Assembly: GCA_042408195.1 (NCBI GenBank)
Contig: JBHOQL010000072.1
Location: 1-64,000 of the forward strand
Direction: 5' to 3'
Length of the DNA stretch: 64,000 bases
Source: SpSt-600 sp042408195
GTDB taxonomy: Bacteria > Chloroflexota > Anaerolineae > SpSt-600
Made by a program: the position numbers and the translations under genes. The notes under the pieces were generated by a model. That model was not told the origin of the DNA and did no database searches. It saw only the letters and a program-made list of their open reading frames with translations. How positions within the stretch are numbered: the first letter of the stretch is position 1; each line of letters starts with the position of its first letter. Shown here one piece after another: positions 37,199-46,149 of the stretch.

Positions 37199-38479
37199 TT
37201 CCCAACTTATCCGCCTGAACTTCCTTACGTCAGCTCCTCCCGGAATTGTGGCATCAATCCCCATCTTGGCCGTCAGGGTTTTCTGACCCGGAAAATGCTT
37301 CGCTGAAGGATCCAGAGAGCTGCCAGGCTGATCCTTCAACACTATAAGTCCTTTGTCTGCCTGGAACCGTGTGGCTATGGCCCATTCAACCTCTTCCATC
37401 CGGTCAATATCTATGTCTTCATCCACAATTACCACGTGCTTGAGGGAAGGATGCCCCCTGAAAGCCGCCTCTATCGCTTTCAAACCGTCATCGGGGTCTT
37501 TCTTGCGGATTTTTACCACCGCATGAAGCCAGCGCATCCCACCAGGGGTGACCCTTACATCAAGACACTCCGTTACTTCATTTACAGCAGCGAAGATAGT
37601 GGGCTCCCTTGGTATCCCCATAAGCATGCGGTGTTCTGCTCCTCCCGGAAGAAGCGCGTGGTAAATGGGCCTTTTCCTGTGCGTTATTAGGTCCACTTCC
37701 AGAACAGGTTGCTCACGGACGTAATCCCAGGTCTGGGTGAGATCTATGAAAGGACCTTCAGGGGCTAATTTTTTAGTGAGGCGTCCCTCTAACACAATCT
37801 CAGCGCATGCTGGAACTTCCAGGTTCTTGGTCAAGCAGCGGGCCAGTGGTGTGGGAAAAAGAGCATTGGCTATGGAAAGTTCGTCTATTCCTTTTTGTGG
37901 GGACATGGATGCAGCTAGAAGGACATGCACTGGTAGTCCTATCACTATGGCGATTTCCAGATCCCCTGGCACCTTGCTCCAAGCTGTGTGGGTTCCTCGC
38001 CCTTCCACTACTCTGGCCACGAAACGCCTTTCGTCTATAAGCATTAAACGATGGAAGGAGGCATTGCGGCCATAGTCTGGATCCTTTATTATAGCTACTC
38101 CTGCCGTCACATACGGCCCGCCATCATCGGATAGATGCTTTAGGATGGGGAGCTTAGCGAGATCTACCCTTTCCTCCACCACTTCCTGGCAGGGGGGATT
38201 TTCCACGATAGGTGGTTCAACTGGATTTTCCATCGCTCTCACCAGCGACTGGATCAGCTCCTGAGATTTTACATTTAGAGCCATGGCTATAAATTCCCTC
38301 TTAGCACACAAGCCTGAGACCACTTCGGTTTCGTACCCTGGGATATTCTTGAAGAGCAGAGGGATTTCCTGGTGGGCAGCTATAATTTGGGCCATTTCCA
38401 GATAAGGTGAAACGGGCTCTTCAACTTCTTTAAGAAGTGCCTGGCTTTTAAGTAGGGCGATGAACTCCCTCAGATCCAT
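37181..38479 (-). CDS. UbiD-family decarboxylase
   Basis: 432 residues, slightly shorter than E. coli UbiD. It contains segments typical of the family: DGGPYVTAGVAIIKDP near the prFMN/Mn site, MLIDERRF, CAEIVLEGRL, EGPFIDLTQTWDYV with the conserved Glu-rich region, and KHVVIVDEDIDI. UbiD enzymes use prenylated FMN to decarboxylate or carboxylate aromatic or unsaturated acids; the substrate here is unknown. It differs from the second UbiD gene at 48-49.4 kb. Its final codons overlap the 5S 3' end and terminator on the other strand. Confidence 0.9.
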   Translation of the reverse strand: MDLREFIALLKSQALLKEVEEPVSPYLEMAQIIAAHQEIPLLFKNIPGYETEVVSGLCAKREFIAMALNVKSQELIQSLVRAMENPVEPPIVENPPCQEVVEERVDLAKLPILKHLSDDGGPYVTAGVAIIKDPDYGRNASFHRLMLIDERRFVARVVEGRGTHTAWSKVPGDLEIAIVIGLPVHVLLAASMSPQKGIDELSIANALFPTPLARCLTKNLEVPACAEIVLEGRLTKKLAPEGPFIDLTQTWDYVREQPVLEVDLITHRKRPIYHALLPGGAEHRMLMGIPREPTIFAAVNEVTECLDVRVTPGGMRWLHAVVKIRKKDPDDGLKAIEAAFRGHPSLKHVVIVDEDIDIDRMEEVEWAIATRFQADKGLIVLKDQPGSSLDPSAKHFPGQKTLTAKMGIDATIPGGADVRKFRRISWEQKKFP

Positions 38480-38724
38480 AGCTTTCCCTCCTTTGGTTTG
38501 CTATAATTATGCAATTTTAACCCTCAAAAATCCAAGTTTTGGCGCTTTATTTACGGTAGGCCCATGCTCAAACTGTTGGGGGGGAATCTCTTGCCACTCT
38601 GTATTGAATATAACAGGTGTGGCCGATTACGGGGGAAAGCTTGCTTGTAGTGCAATTTGCCATAAAACAGGCTTCTCCGGGTTATGCTTATATCTTCGCC
38701 CCTTTGTAAAGCTTGGCCGCTTTC
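38480..38724. other. Intergenic region, no gene seen
   Basis: The stretch holds the AGGAGGG ribosome site of the UbiD gene and an AT-rich palindromic patch (CATAATTATAG) that may contain its promoter. The rest shows no convincing reading frame or RNA. Confidence 0.4.
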
Positions 38725-38877
38725 ATGGCAATGGGTCTTAAGAACAGGATTTTGACCGTGGGAGTTGACACCGCGCTGGTGGACGAGCGCGCAGTCTTAA
38801 TTAATGGCACTTATCATTACCAGTTGCACGCCAGCACCAGAACCCTTCTCAACACCTTGGCCTACGGCTTGAAGTAG
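38725..38877 (+). CDS. Small unknown protein, 50 residues (doubtful)
   Basis: From ATG 38725 (or 38731) to TAG 38875: 50 residues with no recognised domain. The sequence is protein-like (LTVGVDTALVDERAVLING, then ASTRTLLNTLAYGLK), but no ribosome site is visible. It could be the 3' remnant of a lost gene, since a stop lies just upstream in frame. It lies 28 bases before the next small ORF, on the same strand. Confidence 0.3.
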   Translation: MAMGLKNRILTVGVDTALVDERAVLINGTYHYQLHASTRTLLNTLAYGLK

Positions 38878-38905
38878 CCTTCGAAACCAAAGGGAAGTGA
38901 GAGCA

Positions 38906-39163
38906 ATGAGGGTAGTGGGGTCTAAGAGGTGTTCTTTAGATGGCCTGGCGATGAGTGTTATCCTTGAGGCTATAAACCTTGCTGGTGAGCCGCGTAAGCT
39001 CGCGGAATACAGTAAGGCTTATCTGGCCCCCCAATTAATGGAGGTAGCTTGCAGCGTGATTCTGTCCAACGAAGATAAAGATAGCGAGAACGAGATTGTC
39101 ACTTTCTTGGGTCTGGCTAGACCAGCCGTAAGGAACATCCTGAGGGCAACCCTAAGGAAGTAA
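38906..39163 (+). CDS. Small putative helix-turn-helix protein
   Basis: 85 residues from ATG 38906 (a GTG at 38897 is possible; AAGGGAAGTGAG upstream). It is all-helical by appearance. The C-terminal segment IVTFLGLARPAVRNILRATL looks like a helix-turn-helix, suggesting DNA binding. The family was not recognised. The 126 bases between it and the convergent carboxypeptidase gene end in a T-rich stretch (ACCTTTTTTAATTTT). Confidence 0.45.
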   Translation: MRVVGSKRCSLDGLAMSVILEAINLAGEPRKLAEYSKAYLAPQLMEVACSVILSNEDKDSENEIVTFLGLARPAVRNILRATLRK

Positions 39164-39289
39164 TTGAACTTCTTGAAGGGAGTGTAAGGAGCAAATTCCA
39201 CGTGGCTGGGGGCTCATCAAGCTGGCCTGCCAGCGGTTTAAAGGCGAAGAGCAGGGTCCAGAAGGCCGAGCTAATGGGTCCGACCTTTT

Positions 39290-40336
39290 TTAATTTTCTA
39301 CCCTTCTCATAGGCTTAGAGAGGATAACTTCATCTCCGAGGTAAACCAGAAGTTCATCGGGAGAGAGCCTCCGGTAGAATCGGAGTAAGGGCGCTTTCCA
39401 CTTCTCCACCAATATATATCTCGCTCCCTCTACAATCAGAGTTATGGTTTCCCCGGAGGATTTCTTCACCAAATCAAGATCCGGATTGGCAAGGGGCACA
39501 AGGGTGTAGTTGAGAAAATAGTAATCCAGCAAAGAGGCGGCCTCGCCGTAACGATCAGAGCTGTTGAGGAGGATTGCCACACCTTTTTGGTTTCCTCTCG
39601 TGGCTGAGGCTATCAGGCATTCCCCTGCCATAAGTGTGGTGCCAGTCTTGACTCCATCGGCCCCGGGATAGAGGTATAAAAAGCGGTTGGTGGAAGTCAG
39701 CCCTTCCCAGTCGTAAATAGCTACCATGGTGGCGAAGGCTGGGTTGTCCAGGGCGTAGCGGGTGAGAAGCCAGAGGTCATAGGCAGTGGAATAGTGTCCA
39801 TCGTCGTCAAAACCCTGGGGGTTAGTGAAGCGGGTATTACGCATCCCGATCTCAGCTGCTTTCCGGTTCATCATCTCTACGAAAGCTTCCTGGTTGCTAG
39901 CTACGTGTTCAGCAATGGCTGCAGCAGCGTCGTTTGCCGATATGAGAAGCAGGGCATAGAGCAAATTTTCCATAGCCACTTTTTGCCCGGGTGAGAGGCC
40001 CAACTTTGGTAATTCTACCTCTGTCGCCCTTTTGCTCACTGTCACTAAGTCGCCTGGAGAAGAATTTTCCAGTGCCAGGATGGCTGTCATTATCTTGGTC
40101 AAACTCGCTGGAGGTAATTTTTCGTGCTCATTCTGGGCCAGGATGATAGTTCCGGTAGAGTAATCAGCCAAGAGGAAAGCCTTGGCTTCAATAATTGGAG
40201 GACTGCTTTCCGCCATTTTCCTTACTTGACAAGGGTAAAACTTGAGGCCAGCTGCATCCTTCTCCCTCAAGGCGGGCGGACCGAAGGCCAGGGCTGTGAG
40301 GCTGAGGAGAGCCAAGATAAAGGCTTCTTTACGCAT
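39290..40336 (-). CDS. D-alanyl-D-alanine carboxypeptidase (PBP5/DacF-like)
   Basis: 348 residues from ATG 40336, with GGAAGGAAAGG directly upstream. The frame extends to 40456, but that part lies inside scpB and would bury the signal peptide MRKEAFILALLSLTALAFG. The active-site motifs of S11 peptidases are complete: PASLTKIM (S-x-x-K), SAND (S-x-N) and GVKTGTT (K-T-G). It trims the terminal D-Ala from peptidoglycan stems outside the membrane. Its start overlaps the scpB stop by eight bases. Confidence 0.93.
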   Translation of the reverse strand: MRKEAFILALLSLTALAFGPPALREKDAAGLKFYPCQVRKMAESSPPIIEAKAFLLADYSTGTIILAQNEHEKLPPASLTKIMTAILALENSSPGDLVTVSKRATEVELPKLGLSPGQKVAMENLLYALLLISANDAAAAIAEHVASNQEAFVEMMNRKAAEIGMRNTRFTNPQGFDDDGHYSTAYDLWLLTRYALDNPAFATMVAIYDWEGLTSTNRFLYLYPGADGVKTGTTLMAGECLIASATRGNQKGVAILLNSSDRYGEAASLLDYYFLNYTLVPLANPDLDLVKKSSGETITLIVEGARYILVEKWKAPLLRFYRRLSPDELLVYLGDEVILSKPMRRVEN

Positions 40337-40832
40337 CCTTTCCTTCCAATGGTGGGAGATCCTCCAAGCGTTCGAGGCCGAAATACTGGAGGAACTGAAA
40401 AGTGGTTCCATAAAGGGCGGGTTTTCCTGGAGAATCAAGGTGGCCCACTTCTTCAATGAGACCCTTGCTCAGGAGGGAACGGATTACTCCATCGCTGTTC
40501 ACACCCCTTATTGCCTCTATCTGTGCCCTGGTCACTGGTTGAAGGTAAGCGATAATCGCCAAGGTTTCTAAGGCAGCTTGAGAAAGCTTGCGGGAAGGTT
40601 TTAGTTCCAGGAATTTCTCCACATAGGGAGCAGCTTCCGGGGCTGAGACCATTTGGACCTTCCCTCCAGAGCGCTGGAGGCGCAACCCTCTTTCTGAGTA
40701 TTCTTTTGCCAATTCCTCTACGGCCGCGTTAATGGTTTCCCTATCCAGTCCAATAACCTCTGCAAGCCGGTCTATTTCTACCGGCTCATCAGCTATGAAT
40801 AGGATGCTTTCTATGATGGCTTTCGTATCCAT
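40329..40832 (-). CDS. scpB: Segregation and condensation protein B
   Basis: 167 residues. Two winged-helix domains open MDTKAIIESILFIADEPVEI, followed by LSQAALETLAIIAYLQPVTRAQIEAIRGVNSDGVIRSLL-type sequence, the ScpB core (given here only in outline). ScpB joins ScpA and SMC in chromosome condensation. scpA is not in the window. The gene lies four bases after the mutase gene. Confidence 0.93.
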   Translation of the reverse strand: MDTKAIIESILFIADEPVEIDRLAEVIGLDRETINAAVEELAKEYSERGLRLQRSGGKVQMVSAPEAAPYVEKFLELKPSRKLSQAALETLAIIAYLQPVTRAQIEAIRGVNSDGVIRSLLSKGLIEEVGHLDSPGKPALYGTTFQFLQYFGLERLEDLPPLEGKDA

Positions 40833-40836
40833 CGGC

Positions 40837-42501
40837 TCAGAGCAGTACAGGTGCCTTGTATTCTCCGAAGACTTTCCTCAGTACATCGCAGATTTCCCCA
40901 AGGGTGGCGTAGGCTTCAACGCATTCTAAGATGATAGGCATGAGGTTATCGGTTCCTCTGGCCGCTTCTTCGAGTTTGCTTAGGAGTTCCTGGACTCTGA
41001 CGTTGTCACGGCGGCGGCGCACCTCCTGAAGGCGAGCGATTTGCTTTTCTCTTACGGTGGGGTCCACCTTGAGGAGCTTTAAGGAACGCTTCTCCTCCTC
41101 CATTACGTATTCATTTACCCCCACTATAATGCGCTCGCGGGATTCAATTTCCTTCTGGTAGCGGTAAGCGCTTTCCATGATTTCGCGCTGGATGTAACCC
41201 GATTCTATGGCTTTCAGAGCCCCGCCTAGGGCGTCTATGCGCTTTATGTATTCTTCGGCTTTCTCCTCAATCTGGTCTGTGAGGCTTTCTATGTAATAGC
41301 TTCCAGCCAGTGGGTCAACAACATCGGCCACTCCGGATTCGTGAGCGATGATCTGCTGGGTGCGCAGAGCTATTCGGACGGCTTCCTCACTGGGGAGGGC
41401 AAGGGCTTCGTCGTAAGAGTTGGTGTGAAGGGACTGAGTTCCCCCCAGGACGGCGGCCAATGCCTGGATTGTAACCCTGATTATGTTATTGAGAGGCTGT
41501 TGAGCGGTGAGAGTGCATCCTGCTGTCTGGGTGTGGAAGCGGAGCATCCAAGAGGCTGGGTTTTTAGCTCCGAAGCGTTCCCTCATGATCCTGGCCCAGA
41601 GGCGTCGGGCAGCTCTGAATTTGGCGACCTCTTCGAAGAGGTTATTGTGAGCACCGAAGAAGAAGGATATACGCGGGGCAAAGGAATCTACATCAAGGCC
41701 TCTTTTCATTGCCGCTTCAACATAAGCGATCCCATTGGCCAATGTGAAAGCCAACTCTTGAACAGCGGTGGCTCCGGCTTCCCTTATATGGTAACCACTT
41801 ATGCTGATAGAGTTCCACCGTGGCAGTTCTCTACTGCAGTATTCCATAATATCCACGGTAAGGCGAAGGGAGGGCTCGGGAGGAAAAATGTATGTGCCGC
41901 GGGCCACGTATTCCTTGAGGATGTCGTTTTGGACTGTGCCATCCAGAAGCTTGGGGTCAACCCCTTGTTTTTTGGCTACAGCCACATACATGGCCAAGAT
42001 TATCGGTGCAGTGGCATTTATAGTCATGGAAGTGGAAACCTTATCCAAGGGGATCCCCTCGAAGAGGCGTTCCATATCCTCAAGGGAGCTTATAGCTACC
42101 CCTACTCTTCCTACTTCCCCCAGAGCCATGGGGTGGTCAGCATCGTAGCCAGTCTGGGTGGGAAGGTCAAAGGCCACCGAAAGGCCCGTCTGACCCTGTT
42201 CCAGGAGGTATTTGAAGCGAGCATTTGTCTCCTCGGCAGTAGCGTATCCAGCATACTGCCGCATGGTCCAAAGGCGCCCTCGGTACATGGTGGGATATAT
42301 GCCACGGGTGAAGGGGTAGGCTCCTGGGAAGCCCAGATCCCTGGCGTAGTCCAAGTTTTTCGTATCGGTTGGAGTGTAGAGCCTTTTCACCTCTATGCCT
42401 GAATGGGTTTCAAAGCGCTTTTTGCGTTCTGGCGCTTTAGCGAGGATGGGCTTGAGGATTTTTTCCTCCCATTCTCTTTCCAGAGCCTCCAGTTCATTCA
42501 T
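40837..42501 (-). CDS. Methylmalonyl-CoA mutase, catalytic (alpha) chain
   Basis: 554 residues covering the TIM-barrel substrate domain only: YTPTDTKNLDYARDLGFPG, VAFDLPTQTGYDADHPMA, the HIREAGATAVQELAF region with the conserved His, and RFHTQTAGCTLTAQQP. The C-terminal B12-binding domain (DxHxxG) is absent, so a separate small subunit must exist elsewhere. It converts methylmalonyl-CoA and succinyl-CoA, or is a relative acting on another acyl-CoA. Its ATG overlaps the upstream gene's stop (ATGA). Confidence 0.92.
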   Translation of the reverse strand: MNELEALEREWEEKILKPILAKAPERKKRFETHSGIEVKRLYTPTDTKNLDYARDLGFPGAYPFTRGIYPTMYRGRLWTMRQYAGYATAEETNARFKYLLEQGQTGLSVAFDLPTQTGYDADHPMALGEVGRVGVAISSLEDMERLFEGIPLDKVSTSMTINATAPIILAMYVAVAKKQGVDPKLLDGTVQNDILKEYVARGTYIFPPEPSLRLTVDIMEYCSRELPRWNSISISGYHIREAGATAVQELAFTLANGIAYVEAAMKRGLDVDSFAPRISFFFGAHNNLFEEVAKFRAARRLWARIMRERFGAKNPASWMLRFHTQTAGCTLTAQQPLNNIIRVTIQALAAVLGGTQSLHTNSYDEALALPSEEAVRIALRTQQIIAHESGVADVVDPLAGSYYIESLTDQIEEKAEEYIKRIDALGGALKAIESGYIQREIMESAYRYQKEIESRERIIVGVNEYVMEEEKRSLKLLKVDPTVREKQIARLQEVRRRRDNVRVQELLSKLEEAARGTDNLMPIILECVEAYATLGEICDVLRKVFGEYKAPVLL

Positions 42502-43106
42502 TTTCCCTCCTCCATGGCTTCTTTGAGGATTAAAACCGCTTCCTGGTAGAGTTTCTTCATCTCCCTCTCCAACCTTATGAACCCTGCCCCCACCTTTCCT
42601 CCCGAGACCAGGTAGGCCAGAGCTCCAAGGTAGGTGTACCAGTGGGTGTAGGAGCCTTTGAGAATGCCTTCGGGGTCAAAGAAAAGAAAGGGGTGCTCGT
42701 TGCTTGCGATTATGAAGAAGCCCGGCAGTTCAAAATGAGTTATCTTGAAGGCCAGGTGCATTATTTCGTGCTCGTCGTCGGGGAAGAGATCGCGGTTACG
42801 GGTAAGCAGGGGGGTAAAATCAAAGCCCATTTCCTCAAGCAAAGAAGGATAGCACCCAAAGCCCCAGCGACGCACATGGAGGATGCAACCGTTCTGGCCC
42901 ACTTCTATTTCCGGACAAATTTTAGAGAGGCCCATTGGTAGTTGCACAATGGCCCTTCTTTCCTCAAGTTTTCCGTCCTCCCTGACTGCCCAGTAATAAG
43001 CAACCCAATCTTCCGTGGGGTAGAGCCCTGGAAGATTATTGAAAACTTTACGTTCGGAGGAAACTGTGCTTGGCATCATGGCATTGCCAAATTTTCCACC
43101 CATCAT
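42498..43106 (-). CDS. Conserved protein of unknown function, 202 residues
   Basis: Not recognised. It is soluble-looking and rich in aromatic residues, with GLYPTEDWVAYYWAVRED, PEIEVGQNGCILHVRRWGFG, DDEHEIMHLAFKITH and HPFLFFDPEGILKGSYTHWY. The HEIMH sequence resembles a metalloprotease His pair, but that alone is weak. The start could be ATG 43106 or a later ATG pair. It sits between a B12-binding radical SAM protein and a B12-dependent mutase, coupled to the latter. Confidence 0.65.
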   Translation of the reverse strand: MMGGKFGNAMMPSTVSSERKVFNNLPGLYPTEDWVAYYWAVREDGKLEERRAIVQLPMGLSKICPEIEVGQNGCILHVRRWGFGCYPSLLEEMGFDFTPLLTRNRDLFPDDEHEIMHLAFKITHFELPGFFIIASNEHPFLFFDPEGILKGSYTHWYTYLGALAYLVSGGKVGAGFIRLEREMKKLYQEAVLILKEAMEEGK

Positions 43107-43112
43107 GTCCTC

Positions 43113-44420
43113 CTACTGAGTTAGGAGCCCTAAAGTTCCCTTCGCAGCAGCCCACCTGTATTCCAGATTGTAGAGGATTAAAGGGAAAAGGTACGGTCTT
43201 GGGGGTAGAAAGAGTCTCTTTACTATGGAAGCAAGGGCGTAGAATCGCCGGTAAGCTTCCATAAGGACTTCTTCCAGCTCTCTAGGTTGCATATTCAAAG
43301 GCTTTATCACCGCGTGGCGCGCATCGTAGAGGTTCCAGTCCTTTGTTAGAATGCGCCCTTCTTTTTCCAGGCGATGGGCCAGGGGGGTACCAGGATAGGG
43401 CAAGAGAGTGTAGAACATCGCTCCAGCTACCTGGTTGTCTATGAGAAATTGCACTGTCCGCCGTAGACTCTGGGCGGTATCACCGTTCATCCCAAATATC
43501 ACGCTGGCTACTACTGCTATGCCGTTTTCCTGGAAATTGCGAATTATCCGCGGGTAATCTTTTAGTAGGGAAAGGTTGTGTCTTTTGCCAACGGACTCCA
43601 GGCTCTGCTGGTTTATAGATTCAAATCCTACTACCACTGCTTTGCATCCACTTTCGGCCATGGCTTGGCAGACTTCAGGGTCGGTTCCGGCAGTGATTTC
43701 CACCTGTGTTACCCAAGTTATTCTAAGGGGCTTGAGGGCTTGGCATAATTCTAGAGTTCGCCTTTTATTAACGACAAAATTATCGTCCACAAAGAAGATG
43801 TAGCGGCTCCCGGTAGCTTTCACATCTCTCACCACATGCTCCACGGGGCGAAGCCTGTAAGTGTGGCCGAAAAAATTGGTTACGGAGCAGAAATCACAAT
43901 TGTGGGGGCAGCCCCTACTGGTCTGAACGGGGTAAAATGTCAGAGGGAAACGTTTGTAAGGCAAAAGGTCGTACCTTGGGGTTGGGAGTTTGGTCAGATC
44001 AGCCCAACCTTCTCTCTTGTAGAAGGGGCGCAGCTTCCCTTTCTGGAAATCCCGCAGGACCCGGGGCCAGACATCTTCTGCTTCCCCTATGACTACGGCA
44101 TCAGCATGTTGGATGGCTTCTTCAGGCACTGAGGAGAAATGCACCCCTCCGAGCACCACTTTTTTACCCCGGCGGCGGAACTCATCGGCTATATCGTAAG
44201 CTCTGGGGGCAGTGTTTATTATGGCTGTAATGCCGATTAAGTCCGCATCTGTATCAAAATTGACATCCTGAAAGTTTTCCTCTACAAGTTCTACTTCCAC
44301 ATCTTCAGGAGTGAGGGCAGCCAAATGGGGAAGGGTAGCGCTAATGAGGTAAGGCCTCTTCAGCTTGTGGACCCGGCCATCGGGCAGGTAATAGGAAGGC
44401 CTTATCAAGGTCACTTTCAT
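43113..44420 (-). CDS. B12-binding domain radical SAM protein
   Basis: 435 residues. The N-terminal part (KVTLIRPSYYLP ... LIGITAIINTAPRAYDIADE ... KVVLGGVHFSSVPEEA) is the Rossmann fold of the cobalamin-binding class. The radical SAM motif is CPHNCDFC, followed by FFVDDNFV and VGFESINQQSLESVGKRHN. Such enzymes methylate or rearrange unactivated carbons; the substrate is unknown. It is first in the minus operon leading to the mutase, scpB and carboxypeptidase. Confidence 0.9.
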   Translation of the reverse strand: MKVTLIRPSYYLPDGRVHKLKRPYLISATLPHLAALTPEDVEVELVEENFQDVNFDTDADLIGITAIINTAPRAYDIADEFRRRGKKVVLGGVHFSSVPEEAIQHADAVVIGEAEDVWPRVLRDFQKGKLRPFYKREGWADLTKLPTPRYDLLPYKRFPLTFYPVQTSRGCPHNCDFCSVTNFFGHTYRLRPVEHVVRDVKATGSRYIFFVDDNFVVNKRRTLELCQALKPLRITWVTQVEITAGTDPEVCQAMAESGCKAVVVGFESINQQSLESVGKRHNLSLLKDYPRIIRNFQENGIAVVASVIFGMNGDTAQSLRRTVQFLIDNQVAGAMFYTLLPYPGTPLAHRLEKEGRILTKDWNLYDARHAVIKPLNMQPRELEEVLMEAYRRFYALASIVKRLFLPPRPYLFPLILYNLEYRWAAAKGTLGLLTQ

Positions 44421-44450
44421 AGTTTAACCTCTTGCCATTTCCTGCGGGAA

Positions 44451-44480
44451 ATTATATCACCGGGAATTGCTGATAGTCAA
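44451..44480 (-). promoter_or_regulatory. Promoter of the radical SAM-mutase operon
   Basis: Minus strand TTGACT (44480-44475), 18 bases, TATAAT (44456-44451), about 30 bases before the ATG. Confidence 0.65.
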
Positions 44481-44613
44481 TAGATTGCAGCGACAGCGGG
44501 TAATAATGACTCCGCAGGTTAACGGGCGAGTATCGTCAGAATGATGGTTATCCAAGCAGTTATGGTAAGGCCTATTAATTTTAACACATTGGAGAAACTC
44601 GGGCAACAAGGAT

Positions 44614-45366
44614 TTAACTTTGCTGAGAGTGGACAAAGAGCCAAGGGCAGACTCTCCTCTCAAGCCAATCCACACCGAAGTAAAGGCTAAGCCCGAGGAA
44701 ACTCATGGCTAATATTCCGGCATACATTGCTGGGTAGTCAAAGAGGGTGCTCCCAGTAAGGTAGATGTAATAACCAAGGCCGTAGCGGGTGGCGAAAAGC
44801 TCTGCTACATAAAGTACCGCTATAGCTGTCCCTGTGGACTGGCGTATGGCAGTGAAAATGGCTGGAAGGGTCGCAGGCAGGTAGACGAAGCGGAAAAGAG
44901 CTCGCCTTCCGGCTCCGAGGCTCCTCACCGATAGGATCAACTCGGGTCTCAGAGCCGCTGCCTGATCCCTCACAAGCACTAAGATTTGGAAAAAGATGAT
45001 GAGAAATATGATCAAGATTTTGGGCAAGTCTCCTAACCCTAAGAAGAGGATGGCAACGGGGACAAAGACCACTTTGGGGATGGGATAAAGCAAATAGAGA
45101 AAAGGGGAAAAGAAACGGTTCAGGGATTGACTTTGCCCTATGGCTATGCCCAGAGGTGCGGCCGTTGCTATTCCCAGGGTTATGCTGGCTAAGACCCTCC
45201 AGAAGCTTGAAAGAAGGTGTTTACCCAGTTCTCCCGGCAGAGCCGAAATAAATGTCTCGAAAACTTCCTGGGGTGGAGGGAGTATAGGCCTGTTAATGAT
45301 AAGGGCCAAACCTTGCCAGAAAGCGAGGAGAACCGCAAGGGAGAAGAGCAGACTTCGCCTGGACAT
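44614..45366 (-). CDS. ABC transporter permease (SsuC/TauC-like)
   Basis: 250 residues with about six membrane helices. The permease coupling loop is VRSLGAGRRALFRFVYLPATLPAIFTAIR (EAA-type, listed here as landmarks ending in LPA). It is of the nitrate/sulfonate/taurine/thiamine-precursor type. It is the last gene of the cooT-ubiD-ubiA-ABC operon. The 193 bases between it and the radical SAM gene hold only that gene's promoter. Confidence 0.9.
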   Translation of the reverse strand: MSRRSLLFSLAVLLAFWQGLALIINRPILPPPQEVFETFISALPGELGKHLLSSFWRVLASITLGIATAAPLGIAIGQSQSLNRFFSPFLYLLYPIPKVVFVPVAILFLGLGDLPKILIIFLIIFFQILVLVRDQAAALRPELILSVRSLGAGRRALFRFVYLPATLPAIFTAIRQSTGTAIAVLYVAELFATRYGLGYYIYLTGSTLFDYPAMYAGILAMSFLGLSLYFGVDWLERRVCPWLFVHSQQS

Positions 45367-46149
45367 TCAGCTCCTCCGAATTCTGTTGAGCATTTCCCTT
45401 AGCATGGAACAAACCCTGAAGTACTCGGGGCTGGAGCGATCAGGCCCTGGGCCTTCTACGATGATGGCTTCCGAGTGCGGGGGGCGGCCGAGGAATAGGA
45501 TTTTCCTGCCCAGGAAGGCTGCCTCTTCTATGCTGTGGGTGACCACCACGATGGTGAGGCTTGTTTCAGCCTGGAGCTCAAGGGTTAAGTTTTCCAAGTC
45601 TTCACGGGTAGGGGCATCAAGGGAAGAAAAGGGCTCATCCATTAGCAGCAGGTCTGGGCGGAGGACGAGGGCTCTGGCAATAGCGGTCCGCTGCCTCTGC
45701 CCCCCAGATATCTGGGACGGGAAACGGTCGGCTACATCTTGGAGGCCAAGGCGCCGGAGCCAAAATTCTACCAGAGTGTCGGGTTCCTTAGGGGGGGAGG
45801 TGCGTGGAGCATGAAGGCCATCGGGACCGTAGAAGGCCCTGATGCGCAGTCCCAGGGCTATGTTTCCTCTGACCGTGTCCCAAGGGAGAAGGCCGTAATC
45901 CTGTAGGATTAGGGCCGTCTCGGGCCGAGGGCGTCGCAAAGGGTTACCTCCTACCAGGATCTCTCCTTTCTGGGGCCTGAGGAGGCCAGCCAGAAGGTAA
46001 AGGAGGGTGGTCTTGCCGCACCCCGATGGCCCGATGACGGCCCACGCTTCCCCCCGCTCTATCTTCCAGCTGAACCCTTCAAAGAGAGGGGGCTGGCGGG
46101 GGTAAGCAAAGGTTATCGCCTTTACTTCTGCAAAAGCCTCTCCTTTCAC
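45367..46149 (-). CDS. ABC transporter ATP-binding protein (SsuB/TauB-like)
   Basis: 260 residues. Walker A is GPSGCGKTT, the Q-loop is ILQDYGLLPW, the signature is ISGGQRQRTAIARAL, Walker B is LLLMDEPFSSLD and the H-loop is VVVTHS. A proline-rich insert (GLHAPRTSPPKEPDT) before the signature is unusual. It overlaps the binding-protein gene by four bases and abuts the permease gene. Confidence 0.93.
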   Translation of the reverse strand: MKGEAFAEVKAITFAYPRQPPLFEGFSWKIERGEAWAVIGPSGCGKTTLLYLLAGLLRPQKGEILVGGNPLRRPRPETALILQDYGLLPWDTVRGNIALGLRIRAFYGPDGLHAPRTSPPKEPDTLVEFWLRRLGLQDVADRFPSQISGGQRQRTAIARALVLRPDLLLMDEPFSSLDAPTREDLENLTLELQAETSLTIVVVTHSIEEAAFLGRKILFLGRPPHSEAIIVEGPGPDRSSPEYFRVCSMLREMLNRIRRS

